A DNA stretch of 64,000 nt from the NCBI RefSeq assembly GCF_028769735.1, contig NC_088170.1, positions 58,685,585-58,749,584 of the forward strand, read 5' to 3'. The stretch is from Zonotrichia leucophrys gambelii (taxonomy: Eukaryota > Chordata > Aves > Passeriformes > Passerellidae). Position 1 is the stretch's first letter; each line of letters starts with the position of its first letter. Below, in pieces: positions 40,558 to 61,399 of the stretch. Below the pieces are notes generated by a model. The model ran no database searches. It was not told the origin of the DNA and saw nothing but the letters and a program-made list of their open reading frames with translations. Both the position numbers and the translations under genes were made by a program.

Positions 40558-41017
40558 GTGCTGATCGACCTTTGTAGAGAATAGTTTATACAGCATATTC
40601 TATTATTGCTGATTCTCAGTGAACTATTGTTTTAAAAAAAAAGAAGAAAAAAAGAAATTTTTCTATTTACACCTTATATTTTGTTATGCTGTTGACCCAT
40701 GGCACTTTAACAAAACTCTGTGGGTTTTGCATAGCTGGTCAGTCATGGGATATATTAAATAACTGTTGTTGCACAGAAATGAATTTGCACCTGCTATATT
40801 GTGCTTTCCTACTACAGATTTTAGAACCTTTTCCAGAAGACTTTTGAAGAAAGCATGTCCAATCATTCTAAGAAAAAAAATGCCATACTTGTACAGCCAA
40901 TTTCTTTTCTACAATCCATATTTTGTAACACTAAGTATTTTCATTCTTTGTCCTGCACCTTTATGTATTAGCAGTATCAAATAGAATTCATTCCATGCTT
41001 GTGATAATTGTAAGCAG

Positions 41018-41023
41018 AATAAA
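41018..41023 (+). terminator. ATXN7L1: Poly(A) signal AATAAA, possible proximal ATXN7L1 site
   Basis: AATAAA with a short GT-containing downstream stretch (agtaggtgtaaat). It would give a 3' UTR about 190 bases shorter. Confidence 0.35.
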
Positions 41024-41036
41024 TGTCTAAAGTAGG

Positions 41037-41044
41037 TGTAAATA
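41037..41044 (+). promoter_or_regulatory. Pumilio-type motif TGTAAATA in 3' UTR
   Basis: Exact match to TGTANATA just downstream of the AATAAA at 41018, so it is present only in mRNAs that use the distal site. Confidence 0.4.
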
Positions 41045-41203
41045 GTAAATTCTATGGCTTACAGTTTAAAAAAGGAAAACCAGAACAAACATGTATCTGA
41101 TTGATACTGCCATGGTTCAACACCGGGCCTGGAGATATTCTCTAGTGAGCGATTGTATTTTTTGTTTTTTGCTTTATTATTATTTTTTTTTGTAACATGG
41201 CTT

Positions 41204-41211
41204 TGTAAATA
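41204..41211 (+). promoter_or_regulatory. Pumilio-type motif TGTAAATA overlapping the poly(A) signal
   Basis: Shares bases with AATAAA at 41208-41213. It may simply be a by-product of the poly(A) signal context. Confidence 0.3.
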
Positions 41212-41213
41212 AA
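41208..41213 (+). terminator. ATXN7L1: Poly(A) signal AATAAA, ATXN7L1 distal
   Basis: AATAAA followed by a GT-rich stretch (atgtttgtaag, ggggtttgtc) within 40 bases. This is the best candidate for the distal mRNA end. A Pumilio-type TGTAAATA at 41204-41211 overlaps it. Confidence 0.7.
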
Positions 41214-41235
41214 ATAATTTATATGTTTGTAAGAA

Positions 41236-43674
41236 ACAGATGGGGTTTGTCATTATTTCTTTTTGCAAAGCAAAAATGGTGTGCATCGCTTTCTTTTCCC
41301 AGAGGCTGAAATACACTTTGCAGATGCCCTGCACTGAGAATTCCACGGTAGTTCAAAAGATCTGCCCAGCTTTCTGTACAGGGCTGAATTGCCCTGGGAT
41401 TATTTTTGGCATTCATGTCTAAAATGTTTCTGTATTTACATGTCAAGACGCGTGCAGCGATCAGCTACTGAGGTTTTTTGCACTGATAAACCATTTTTAA
41501 ATTCCTTTGCTTAGCTGAATGCATTTTCTCATTCCTTATCAGTGTAAGAATTAACTTTGTTACAGCTGCTAGATTTAGGAATTCTCACTTCAATGGGCAG
41601 GACAAATTTATAACCACTCTTTTTATCATCATTAATACTAAACCCGCAGCTCTTATCTAGGCGTTAAGATTCTTGTTCTGTGCAAAGCCTGTTCCAATTA
41701 CAGATCAAATGAGACTTAAATTGTTCATTGGCTCGACAGCTCTGCAGAGAGGATTGCAGTTTTTTCTCTTGCAGCCACCCTCTTCTGCAATCTGGGGAAT
41801 ATGGACATTTCATGCTCCTTTTATGAAGCAGCTGGAAACTGTCTTGGAGATACTGTAGGGAAGAAGCTCACAATTACAGTACCTTTTTTAAAAGCAAGCA
41901 ATTTGGATTGCAAACTGCATTTTGTGTGCACACATTCGGAACTGGCAGAGGAGATAGGAAGCTGGGCTGCCTTGCAGGAAAAGGGAATTGAAAGAGGGAA
42001 ATTTTACCTTCTAGGTAAACAGCTTTATGTGTAATGTCTTGCACTTTCTGATTCCTGTCCCAAAAGCTAATCCTGAATTTCCTCTTTAGTGTCCAGTTAA
42101 TGCCTTGATCTGAGATACTGAGATACTTGTATTTTGAAAGCTTTTTTTTTTTTAACTTTAGTTTATCTTTTTCAGTACAGAAAAAAATAATATCATTAAA
42201 TAGTAGTAGATGCTGATGTTTCATCTGATAAAAGTGGTCTCCATGTATGGCTAAAGATAACTCTGTGTTTATAAGATGCTTTGCTATTTCTAGCAGCCAT
42301 TAGAAATTAAAACTACGGCCAAGAAAACAGAATATGGCTGATATTTTAACTGCTTGCCATCGCTGCCTATGGCCAGCAAAGGTTGAAGACCACTGACTTC
42401 CCAAAACTGAATCAGTAGTTTTTTAGCTCTTTTTGGTATGTTGGAATTATCTGTAAGCTGTTCTCATATTTGGAGCTGGGTTTCCCCTCCTTTTTCTGGT
42501 TATGCACAAGTGTTCTGCTTGTAGCATTCCTCTCCTGCTTGTATTCTCTAACATGCTCTAAATATCACCCATTTTAGAGAGAAGCAAACCACACTGTAAC
42601 TTCTTTATTCATTGCACTCTCATTTTTATGCTTCTGTTTTTACCATGGAGCTATTTATTTTAGAAGGAAGTCATTGCTGTGTGCAACCAGGATCTGTTTT
42701 ATTCTTCCAAATCTGTCAGGATTCACAATTGGAAAAAATGCCAAATACTGATTCCAGAAATATTTGGAGGAGAGTCATACAACACATTCAGACTTCAGAA
42801 CACAAGAATGTTTATTTCATGCAAATCTTTCTATGCTGTTTTGCTCCTTGAATACTTCCTGAAAGCAACTATTCAAAGCAAATGCAGATCTCTTTTAAAA
42901 GACACTTTTCTAAGTAGAAGAAATCTAAAGCTGATCATTGAGCAGCAGGTGCCAGTCTGCCCCTTGCCTGAGGGATCCATGGCAGGCGGTGCTGAGCTCT
43001 TGTTCTCATTTTGTAAGGCACCACAAATGACACAAACTGGATTCTTTTCTGTGTGGGTATTGTTGTTTATGGCTGACCCAAAGATATTTAGGTCTACTCT
43101 GTGATCTGTTGTCCCTACAGAAAGGAGAAGAGAAGCTTTAGGAGAAGTTTGCCAGCAATAATAATCAGGTTCCAGGAGAATTAGATTTGAGGGTAGGGAC
43201 ACCAGTAGGGATTTGAGATGGGGCAGTACCTTCAGCTGTGTCCTCTGCCCATTTCCCAAATGTGCCATATTGAACTTTGAAATTCAGTCTGGGTTTGACT
43301 AACTTGGAGCAGTTGGTTGATGTGACATCACCAGGGTAGTTTTTCAGAAAAGCTGTTTATTGTGGACAAAGTGCATTTACAGAACCCACAGGTGTGAAGG
43401 CTTTTGGTGTAAGTACAAAGAATGGCCTGATGAACACGAGTGCAGCCCTGGGAGTCCCCTGTCTGTGTCTGCTCGTTTCCAGCCTGGCCCCACTGAGGCA
43501 GCAGATGAAACTGATGGAGGAGACATCACTGCAGAACAGAAACCATCATCCCTTCCCAGTGGGAAATTACCTCAGTGCTGATTTGGAGCACCATGGCACA
43601 GGTTAGTGAGATAGCTCACTACTGGGAAATGACTACACAGGCTCAACCTCTTTGCCTTTTCCACCACAGCTGCA

Positions 43675-43708
<34 letters not shown>

Positions 43709-44639
43709 TGCCTCAGTTCTAAGGTGTTCTCAACAGCCTACACAAGAAACCTTCCCCTCTGGTCAGCTCCAGTCTTAAATTGCAATTATTTGCCTTCCTT
43801 TTTCTTTAGTTTTCTCTTATTTTGATCCATAATCAGTTGGGGAGTTTTGTGGTGCGATTTCTTGGGCATTTGGGGTTTTTGTTGTTTTTATAATCTTGCC
43901 TTGAGCTACTCCTTCCACATTACTTTTCTTTAGGATTTGTGTTTGTAACACCAAGTGCTCTTCCTGGTAACTCTGCTTTTACAAAGTACTGACTGATGTG
44001 ACTACAGTTAGAGCAGATGTGTGGATTTGCAATCAAGTACAGGAAAAGTCAGGGGTTACTCTTCAGAAACACAAACCTTTGGAGATGCACAATCCATACT
44101 TCTGCTTCCTAACTGCATGCCCACCTTTTGGTTCTATTTGAACTATGGGGTGTCAGAGACACTGAGGCAATGGAGATGGACCTCTGATCTCTCCCACCCT
44201 GTGGAGTGTGAGCTCATTCTACAGATACTGCTGGAATAAAAGTTTTTGTGCTTTGAAGAGCCATGGGCTCAGAGCCATGCTTACACAGGAAATACACTGT
44301 GTATCTCAAAGAAAGCAGGCTCCTGCTCAAGTAACTTCTTTTTTCCCCTTTGCCTTCAGCAGGAATCCAACCATAGTTCCAGGAAATCAGTTTTGTGGCT
44401 TTTCAGCCCACTGAGAAGTGGACAGTTCTGTTACAGTAAAGTCTTCTGATCTCAATCTAGGCATGTTGTGACATTCTTCTCCTTGACTCAGAAACAAGAA
44501 GTATTTCTGTAATTCTGATTTATTTTTCCCAGTACATCATTTCTGATGGCAGGTTTCACCTTTATTTTGCAGCTGACTGGGAGAAAGGAAAAGAAAAGCC
44601 AACATTCACAGCTTAGACTGATGACTGTGGGCTCTTGTT
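41236..44639. other. Intergenic, ATXN7L1 to CR1
   Basis: No supported gene. It holds (AT)15 at 43677-43706. Open frames up to 141 codons have no family resemblance. Confidence 0.65.
43677..43706. repeat. (AT)15 microsatellite
   Basis: Fifteen uninterrupted AT units in intergenic DNA. Confidence 0.95.
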
Positions 44640-45640
44640 CTTGTGGAGAGGACTGGGATGGCACAAGTGGTGATCCAGCTACTCCTGCAGTACATCAAGG
44701 ACAGTTTTTTGACAGAAGGGCTCAACAAGGCGGGTGGGGCTTTGCTAGACATGCTGCTCACACATAGGGAAGGGCTGCTGGGAGCACTGACACTGCTGGC
44801 AGCCTTGGCAGCAGCGACTGCAGTGTAGCAAAGCTTACAGTTCTGAGGGAAGTGAGGAAGATAAATAGTTGAACTGCAGTCCTGGAATTCAGGAGAGCAG
44901 ACTTTGTCTCCTGCAGACATTCTGTTGGCAGAATCCTGCAGGAGACTGACCTAAAGGGCCCAGGAGAGCTAGCTGCAGCACAGGAACAGTCCAGCCTGAC
45001 CTGCAGGGAGCTGAGCAGACACAGGAGAAGGACAGCACGGCTGAATGGAGAGCTCCTGACAAAGCCAGAGGCAAAAGGCAAGGACACAGACTGTGGAAGC
45101 ACCCTAGAGGAATAAACACTGCCCGGGCATGCTGAAACAGAAACAGGAAAACCCAAAGCTCAACTGGAGTTGGAATTAGGGAGGGATGTGAAGAACACTT
45201 CCAGTACATTAACATGGAAGGAAAAGTAAGTAAAATGTGGGCCCCAGTACATGTGAGGACAGGGAGGTGACAGAGGTGCACTCATTGCTACCTTGGCTTC
45301 AGTTTTTAACTGGACAGGTCTGTGCTCAGAGCTTTGGGCACAGTTTGGGCAGTGAGGTGCTATCCCCAGGATGTCTGAGTGAAGGACTGCTTATCCTGCT
45401 TCTCTGTGGGAAAAGCTGGGCTTGGGCCAAGGATACAGGCTGGTACCATTCCTGTGCAGCTGAGCACTGGAACACAGAGCAAATGATGCTGGGGAGTCTC
45501 CATTCTGGAGACAGTAAAAACTTGACAAGGCTGTGAACAACCTGAGCTGGTCTTTGAAATTAGCCCAGTTTGAAGAGGAAAGGGAGTTGACCACATGATC
45601 TCCAGAGGAAAATTTCAACTTAATTATTCTGCTGTTCTGT
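44640..45640 (+). mobile_element. Decayed CR1 LINE, 5'-truncated and internally deleted
   Basis: The plus strand at 44660-44800 translates to DSFLTEGLNKAGGALLDMLL and THREGLLG. This resembles the end of the CR1 endonuclease domain. 44885-45340 follows CR1 ORF2 order (aggagagcagactttg, gagctcctgacaaa, aatgtgggccc), with stops and frameshifts. The text then jumps to the CR1 3' end: gagtctcca, gagctggtctttga, tgatctccagagg, aattattctg. The reverse-transcriptase core is missing, so most of ORF2 was deleted. Confidence 0.75.
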
Positions 45641-47773
45641 ACAGTAAAAACAACAACAAAAAAAAGCAGTTCTGGCTGTTGGGATAATCAGTACTCAGAA
45701 GCTCAATATTTCTGTAGCTGAGCACTTTCCTCTGTAAATGTACAATATAAACTCCCCTGATGAGGAGCTCACCTGTATTTTGGAAGTGCTTGGGGGCACC
45801 CAGAGGGAAGCTGCAGTGGGGCTCTGCCAGAGCAGCCTCAGCAATGGCAGCACCAATCCCTCCAGCCCTGAGTGCTTCCCAATGCCAGGGCAGCAGAGGG
45901 AAGCAAAGCCCTCAAGGAGCTGCTCTCAGCAGCTGTGCACAGGAAGCCTGTGGCACATCGAGGGATCCTTCCCAGCCTGTGTCGCTCCTGTCTTTTCCTG
46001 TCTGACCAAGATTTCAATCTTCTGGCACTCCCATTTGAAAGAACACATCCATCTGCCTGTTTTACCCTGCAAGACAAATGGTTGTTCTGGAACCAGCTGC
46101 ATATCTGACCTGCAGCCCTGTTTCTCTTCATTACAACTCTTAAAGGCTCATTGTAGTCTATTTAGCCCTATTAAATTAGATAAAAGGCTTAAATTACTAG
46201 TGATATTCTGTAGAAGGCTCAGCTTCTATCACAACAGGTATTAAGCCTTTTAAAGAAATCTAATTTATATAACCAGGGTGCTTTAAACAGATGAAAATAA
46301 TTTGGTCCTTTAGTTCTTTATTAAAACTTATTTAGCAGCACCTCTATAATGGACCCAGAATACTTTCAGGTGTGTGTCAAATCCTGTTTTTCTCAGCCAC
46401 CAGAAGTTCAGTTTACCTTACAATAGCCCATGGGAGCTCCTTGCAAATTATCCTGAAATATCATACTTTAGGATCCATATATATAGCAGGTACTATCATT
46501 ATATGAACTGAGGATAATAATTTCTTATGTAAATAATAAATACATGATTCTTCATCAGAATATTTTTGAGTAAATAAATTATAATTCCCTAATAGTGAAA
46601 TAGAATTTTTAAAAATACATTTCTAGTTGTAAATCAAACTGTGATTGCTCTGTTTAGAGATTTTTTTTAACCATTCCTCAGGGATACAAACTTAAATCCA
46701 TAATTCTTGTGCTTATTCTTAAAATTTTAGCCTTAACATGTATTTCTACTGTTTATCTTTGTTGACTACTAAAGGAGAAACATCCTTTGCCAGATGCTGG
46801 GTTTCCTTCACCCAAACACTGACTGACCTACCTACCAGTATTTCACTTGCTCCTTCTTTTCCTGTCAGTCTTCCTATCCTTAGGTTCTCATCTTCAAGAA
46901 TGTATTTTCCACATCTTTATTTCTCCTCTGCTCCAGCTCTTCTCCTGTTTGTACTTCTCCACATTTCAATCTACACTTTCTCCTATGGCTCTTTTTTTGG
47001 AAAAATTTTTGCTAATGCTTTGCAAACTCTGCAGAAAGGCATAGAAAGACAAATGCAGGAATGGACAGAGTAATGTTTTACTCAGGAGAAGGAGGTTTCC
47101 ATCACTGCCTGGCAACTGTCATAAGAGGCAACTGCTACAAACCTACAGTTCCTCTAGCCCTAATTGAGACTAAAAGCAGGTAGCATAGTCAGTTTAAAAT
47201 AACAGAGAATAGAGACAGCACATGGCTGTACAATCTCTGCAGCTTTGGATGCTGCCTTTCTCCTACTTTATCTAAGAAAAAATTAAGTGAATTCTATTAA
47301 TGTCTTGTGATATTTTAGTTTTGGCAAATAGTCAATTATATTTAGCACTAGATTTTTCACAGGAATACTACTCTGCTTTACTACATGCTCATTTATCATT
47401 GTCTGATTTTATTTGATGGCCGATAGCTATATCGTTGTAGATTTCCTTAGTTTTGTTTGTTTGTTTGTTTGTTTTAGTGGAATGGTTTACTTGATTATGG
47501 TTGTCCTATTAGCAGTGGGTAGTACAGTCAAAAGCTTCTTTGATGTCTCTTCAGTTTTGCACAGGTTATGTTGCAAGACTTAATAATGGTTTTAAAATGT
47601 AAGCTCTCTTACTCTCAGTTGCTGGCCACTGGTTTTGCCCCTCGTAGAACTCCGGGAACATCCTGGCAGCCCCTCCCAGGGCGGGATGAACCGGGGCTGT
47701 GCCTGGGAACGGCGGGAGGTGAGGAAGGTGGTACCGCCGGTGGGTGGAAGGAGACGTGGCTGGAGGTGAGAAC
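45641..47773. other. Intergenic, between the two CR1 copies
   Basis: No supported gene. It has a GTTT microsatellite at 47451-47475. GC rises from about 47630 towards the EFCAB10 island. The open frame at 45738-46244 has no family signature. Confidence 0.65.
47451..47475 (+). repeat. (GTTT)n microsatellite
   Basis: About six GTTT units. Confidence 0.9.
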
Positions 47774-48108
47774 ACAGAATCACAGAACCCTTGGGAGGGA
47801 GCCCTGGAGGTCACCCGGCCAGCCCCGCTGCCAGGGCACGGTCACTGCGCCGGTGACACCGGAGCACATCCCGGCGGGTCCGGAATGTCTCCGGAGAGGG
47901 AGACTCCGCCACCGCCCTGGGCAGCCTGTTCCAGTGCTCTGCCGAGGTGGAACTTCTTGTGTTTCATTTATGGCCAATGCTACCCGTCCTTTCGCTGGCA
48001 CCACTGAAAAGAGTCTGACACATCTTCTTGGCACGGCCCTTTGAGACATTTACATGCATTGAGGGGGATACCATGAGTCTCCTCCGGACTAACAGGCCCT
48101 CAGCACCC
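47774..48108 (-). mobile_element. CR1 LINE 3' fragment next to EFCAB10 promoter
   Basis: The plus strand reads acagaatcacagaaccc, gccctggaggtcaccc, aatgtctccggagaggg, gggcagcctgttccagtgct, aggtggaacttcttgtg and caccactgaaaagagtctg. This is the antisense of a CR1 3' end. It runs into the EFCAB10 CpG island and is itself unusually rich in CG for an old CR1. Confidence 0.85.
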
Positions 48109-48385
48109 GCACAGGCGTTACCAAGGACCGACCGCGGGTGATTCGCTTTCCCCACGAGCCAAGGCAGAGCCGGGACCCAGCGGGGAGCGAGGCGTGGCTG
48201 TTCCGGTGCTACCGTGACGACTTCCAGGAAAGTCAGTCAGTTCTTCCTTCCCTTCCCTTCCCGCTGCCCCCGCGGAGCGTCCCGCGGTCGGAGCCGCCGC
48301 CTCGGGCTCCTCTGCTCGCCCTGCTCCTGCCCGTGCCCGCCCGGCTCCCGCCGCTGCTCCCCTCAGGCCGCCCCGGCAGCGCGGG

Positions 48386-48485
48386 ATGGCGGCGGGCGAG
48401 GAGGAGAGCCGCGAGTACCTGCGGCGGCACCGGCTGCCCGAGCTGCTGCACCGCCTCGGAGCGCTGCTGCTCTTCCACCGGCCCG
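48386..48485 (+). CDS. EFCAB10: EFCAB10 exon 1 (coding part)
   Basis: ATG at 48386; reads MAAGEEESREYLRRHRLPEL to FHRP, then G of a split Glu codon. The donor gtgcgc starts at 48486. The following intron is only 104 bases. Confidence 0.9.
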
Positions 48486-49693
48486 GTGCGCGCAGGCCCG
48501 GCAGCGGGGGCAGCGGGGGCGGCGGGGCTGCGCGGCCTCCGCGCCCCGGCTGAGGCCCGGTGCCCGCGGGCACTCTGACCTCCTTGCAGAGCGGCCACGA
48601 GAGTTCCTGATCCAGGTGCTGGAGCGGGTGAAGGCTGGCAGGCGAGCCGAGGGCGAGTACCCGTTCCTCATGGACGAGGCCAACGTGGAGGCCATGTTCG
48701 GCCTGCTGGATGTCCTGGGCCAGGGCTCCATCCGGCCCGCGCAGTACAGGGAAGGTGCGTCCGCCTGCTCCCGGCCTCACCAAACTGCTCCCTTGCGCAG
48801 AACTGTTAAAATAGCCACAAAATTACCCATCTGTATACTTCAAAATTATCCACACAGCTGCCCACACGATCTGGAACTTGGAAGGTTGAAAAAAGTTACA
48901 TGTGGTTAAGTTTCCTGCGTTCAAGTTACATGTTGTTATGTTACACACATTTACCTTCTGTTAGATCTAGGCACCTTTAAATTTAAATTTGTCTTTCCAA
49001 AAACTTGCACAAGAAATTCTCTTTTGTTAACTTTAGCCCTTAAAACTTTGGGACTGAGCACTGAGGATTTGGAGCTAGAAGACGATGTGGAGATCACACT
49101 GGATGAATTCAAGGAAGGAATGTAAGCTTAATTGAAATAGTGGTGTTGGTTTTTGGGTTTTTTTTTGGGGGGGGGACATATGCATAGGAGATATTTTACT
49201 GAGATTTATTTTTGATATACAAAGCTTACATAATTAACAGATAGTTAAATTGCTAGTTTAAGCAAGCTCGACTGTGTCACTTTGTATTGCAAGGTTAAAA
49301 AAGAGGTCAGTTAGTGCCTGACCTTCTTGCCTTGCTGTAAGGTGAACCAAACTCCATGCCCTCCATCCTCAGTTTCAGGATCCTCTCACGGTACCCACCT
49401 CTCAGGTCAGAGTGAAGTCATCAGGCAGCCCAGGGGTTAAAATATTGATCTAGAAATGTGGAACAGTGAGACCCTGTTGTCATTTTTGTCAGGGGTGGTA
49501 GCATAGCTGGAGATGAAATAAGTTCAGAGTTCAAATAATTCCTCACAGTCAAGGTATGGTTCTAGGAGCAATTTCTTAGTAACTGTTGCAATTGCTGAAA
49601 GGTAAGGAACTAATTATCCTCATTATCTAACTAGAGATTTTCTTTTTCTGTCTTAGGAAGAAAAAGATGCTGGAGAGCTGGTCTGTGTATTAG
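48386..49693 (+). CDS. EFCAB10: EFCAB10, EF-hand domain-containing protein 10 (complete, four exons)
   Basis: Four exons join in phase to 128 codons plus TAG, close to the roughly 127 aa human protein. Residues 7-50 (SREYLRRHRLPELLHRLGAL and PREFLIQVLERVK) form the RIIa/Dpy-30-like docking and dimerisation helices. Residues 60-98 are one EF-hand-like helix-loop-helix with loop D74-V-L-G-Q-G-S-I-R-P-A-Q85. The loop lacks the acidic residues at positions 3 and 5 and the final Glu, so calcium binding is doubtful. The tail reads EDDVEITLDEFKEGMKKKML then ESWSVY. The ATG (gggATGgcg) starts the recognisable protein, and no in-frame upstream ATG was needed. Proteins with this docking domain often bind A-kinase-anchor-like helices in cilia or sperm tails; that role is only inferred here. 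The gene sits tail to tail with RINT1, as in human. Confidence 0.92.
48590..48754 (+). CDS. EFCAB10: EFCAB10 exon 2
   Basis: The acceptor cttgcag precedes 48590 and the donor gtgcgt follows 48754. It encodes ERPREFLIQVLERVKAG, then FLMDEANVEAMFGLLD and the degenerate EF loop. Confidence 0.93.
49037..49121 (+). CDS. EFCAB10: EFCAB10 exon 3
   Basis: The acceptor actttag precedes 49037 and the donor gtaagc follows 49121. It encodes ALKTLGLSTEDLELEDDVEI then TLDEFKEG. Confidence 0.93.
49657..49693 (+). CDS. EFCAB10: EFCAB10 exon 4 (coding part)
   Basis: The acceptor tgtcttag precedes 49657. It reads (M)KKKMLESWSVY and TAG at 49691-49693. The intron before it (49122-49656) holds a T/G run near 49156-49178 and nothing else I recognise. 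Confidence 0.88.
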
Positions 49694-50045
49694 TTTCAGC
49701 AGTGGTCTGCTATATATATTAAAAACAGGCATCTTCCCCAGTTTTTCTTCTGGTTTGTCAGCTGTGAAGAGTTGATTTTAAGCAATATTCTCTTTTCTCT
49801 TTTTCTCATCTTCCCTGCCCTTCAGTGGAGCAATCAGCTGAAGAGGACAAGTGACAAGAACATGTGCATGTCCAGCAGGCACTGGAGGGAGTATAGTTAA
49901 GAATTGCTGTTCTTAATATAATTAAATAGTTTAAAAAAAAAAAAAAGTAGAGATCTCTTTTGCAACTGAAATAGTATTTTGGAGTTTCCTCCTTCAGGTC
50001 ATAGTTTACAGTAAAGGATTGTTACCTGTTGGCTCATTAGCACTC

Positions 50046-50051
50046 AATAAA
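50046..50051 (+). terminator. EFCAB10: Poly(A) signal AATAAA, EFCAB10
   Basis: The sequence caataaaataaaag is followed by a strongly GT-rich stretch (ggtttttgggcttgtg). It lies about 350 bases after the stop, giving a short 3' UTR. Confidence 0.75.
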
Positions 50052-50069
50052 ATAAAAGTTGGTTTTTGG

Positions 50070-50711
50070 GCTTGTGCTACATTTTGGTTTTTGGGTGTTT
50101 TTAAGGAAAAAACAACTTCAACAAGTTATGACAAATGTCCACACGTAAATGCAGGTGGCACTTCCAAGTGGTATTTTCAAACTTAGCACACAATGTTCAA
50201 TTTATAAGAAGAAACTTTTTAAAAGAAATTAGGCTATTGTTTTTTCAGTAAAAGACTATCTTAATTTCTATGAAGAAAGCAGTGACATATTCCTTCCTTC
50301 TGCATTGATTATCTACATTTTAATACAGAACATCCATTATCTGGAATTTGGAGATCTAAAACATCTGTCTTTAACTCAAGACTGACCAGTTCACAGAGGA
50401 CATTAGCCCACGTGTACAAAACTGCATTTACACTGTAAATACTCTGTTCCTTAGAATGATGCAGACAAGGCAGATTATTCATTAGAGATGAACAGTTTTA
50501 GCTTCCAATGGCAAGGTGGCCGTGGAAAATAAGATCTGCACAATTCAACACCAAGTCAGTAGCATCTTGAATTTTTTCTTTGAACTGCGTAGAATAAGGC
50601 ATAAGATTTAATTAAAACAATCAGCATAAGAAATGAAAGAAATAAGTATATTACAAGATTTTTGCTTGGAATATGTAATCTAGACCACGTTATTAACCAT
50701 TTTTGAAGTCT
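50070..50711. other. Gap between EFCAB10 and RINT1 3' ends
   Basis: About 640 bases between converging genes. It must hold the RINT1 3' UTR and its poly(A) site. A minus-strand ATTAAA at 50612-50607 is one candidate, with low confidence. No gene is seen. Confidence 0.5.
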
Positions 50712-60402
<9,691 letters not shown>

Positions 60403-60413
60403 GGTTTCTTTTT

Positions 60414-61399
60414 CTGCAATACAGAGTATACAATTTCTAATTAGCCAACACTAAGCACAAATATTATCTATTGAGGAACAAAACTCCATGAAAAGCTGTG
60501 CAGTTATATTTAAACTGAGACTGAAATACCATATTCATGAATTATACTGCCTTAAGTAAGACAATTTGCTGGCTTAATTCAGGTCTGATAAAACCTTGCT
60601 GACATATCCAATTGGTAATTTAATAGATATTAACTACCAAAGAGAAACACACCTGTTACTTTCTTCCTTCCCCAAAAGCATGAATTTTATTAAAAATAGT
60701 TCAAGAAATACGTAGTTCCTACATAAATAATATAGAAAACGTAATGAAAACTACAAAAAATTGTAAAATGCAAAAGAAGATTATGCTCCACTTTCCCTCT
60801 TCATAAGTTTAGGAAATTTCAGAGTTACCAACTCATAACAATTGTGTTACTAGCAAAGCATCCATGTGGGCCTTACAATAATTTGGAAAGCAAATACATT
60901 TAAATCAAATATTGACCAAAAAAAAACTCCACACAGTATAACATAAAAGACACTTGCTGATCCACACATTTGGCAGCATCCAGAGAAACCTGACATTGAC
61001 AGGATGTTCACAGTGAAACAAAAAAGGCAACAATGACAACTGTTTGGCTAGTTGGCAGTTCAATCCTCAACTTCTTCGTGTCACTTTCAAAACAGTATTT
61101 AAAAAAAAAGTCCGATACGCTTGCACTCTGCCTGCTACTACCTTTAATTAAGTTTAAATCCCTATCAAACTGACAGCAGCAGTGAGAAAGTGGCGCCGCT
61201 AATGAGCCGGAGTTGCAGACGCAATAGAGAGAACCAGGCAGAACAAACTGGGTGACCAAGGGTGCTGCAGAGGAATAATCGAATAAAGAAAGCAGAGCAG
61301 TAAAATTCCTGTTTGCAGCAATGTAAACATCATGCAGCAGGAAAAAAACTAACCAAACGGTGCTCTTTGCATATTTAGTGGAAAGGACCGGGTTACACG
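60414..61399 (-). other. RINT1: RINT1 first intron (probable)
   Basis: AT-rich sequence between the acceptor at 60414 and the CpG island. The 5' exon is probably non-coding and inside the island; its borders cannot be fixed from sequence. Confidence 0.5.

Larger units (their letters stand above)
38629..41235 (+). other. ATXN7L1: ATXN7L1 3' UTR
   Basis: AT-rich 2.6 kb between the TAA and the last good poly(A) signal at 41208, with no further exon. It holds several AATAAA hexamers (38969, 41018, 41208), AU-rich runs, and four TGTANATA Pumilio-type motifs. The right end is set about 20 bases after the 41208 signal, where GT-rich sequence follows. Confidence 0.75.
48110..48800. promoter_or_regulatory. 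CpG island, EFCAB10 promoter region
   Basis: Dense CG between a CR1 on the left and EFCAB10 intron 2 on the right; it covers the first two exons. There is no TATA box at a sensible distance, and the exact transcription start is not determinable. Long open frames on both strands here are composition artefacts. Confidence 0.75.

Noticed and set aside
48115..48126. RFX X-box (ciliary gene control) in gttaccaaggac before EFCAB10
   Set aside because: The two half sites match loosely, but the 1-3 base spacer of the consensus is missing.
48118..48909. Long open frames on both strands over EFCAB10 exons 1 and 2
   Set aside because: GC-rich DNA has few stops. The EFCAB10 frame, with splice sites and family match, explains this region.
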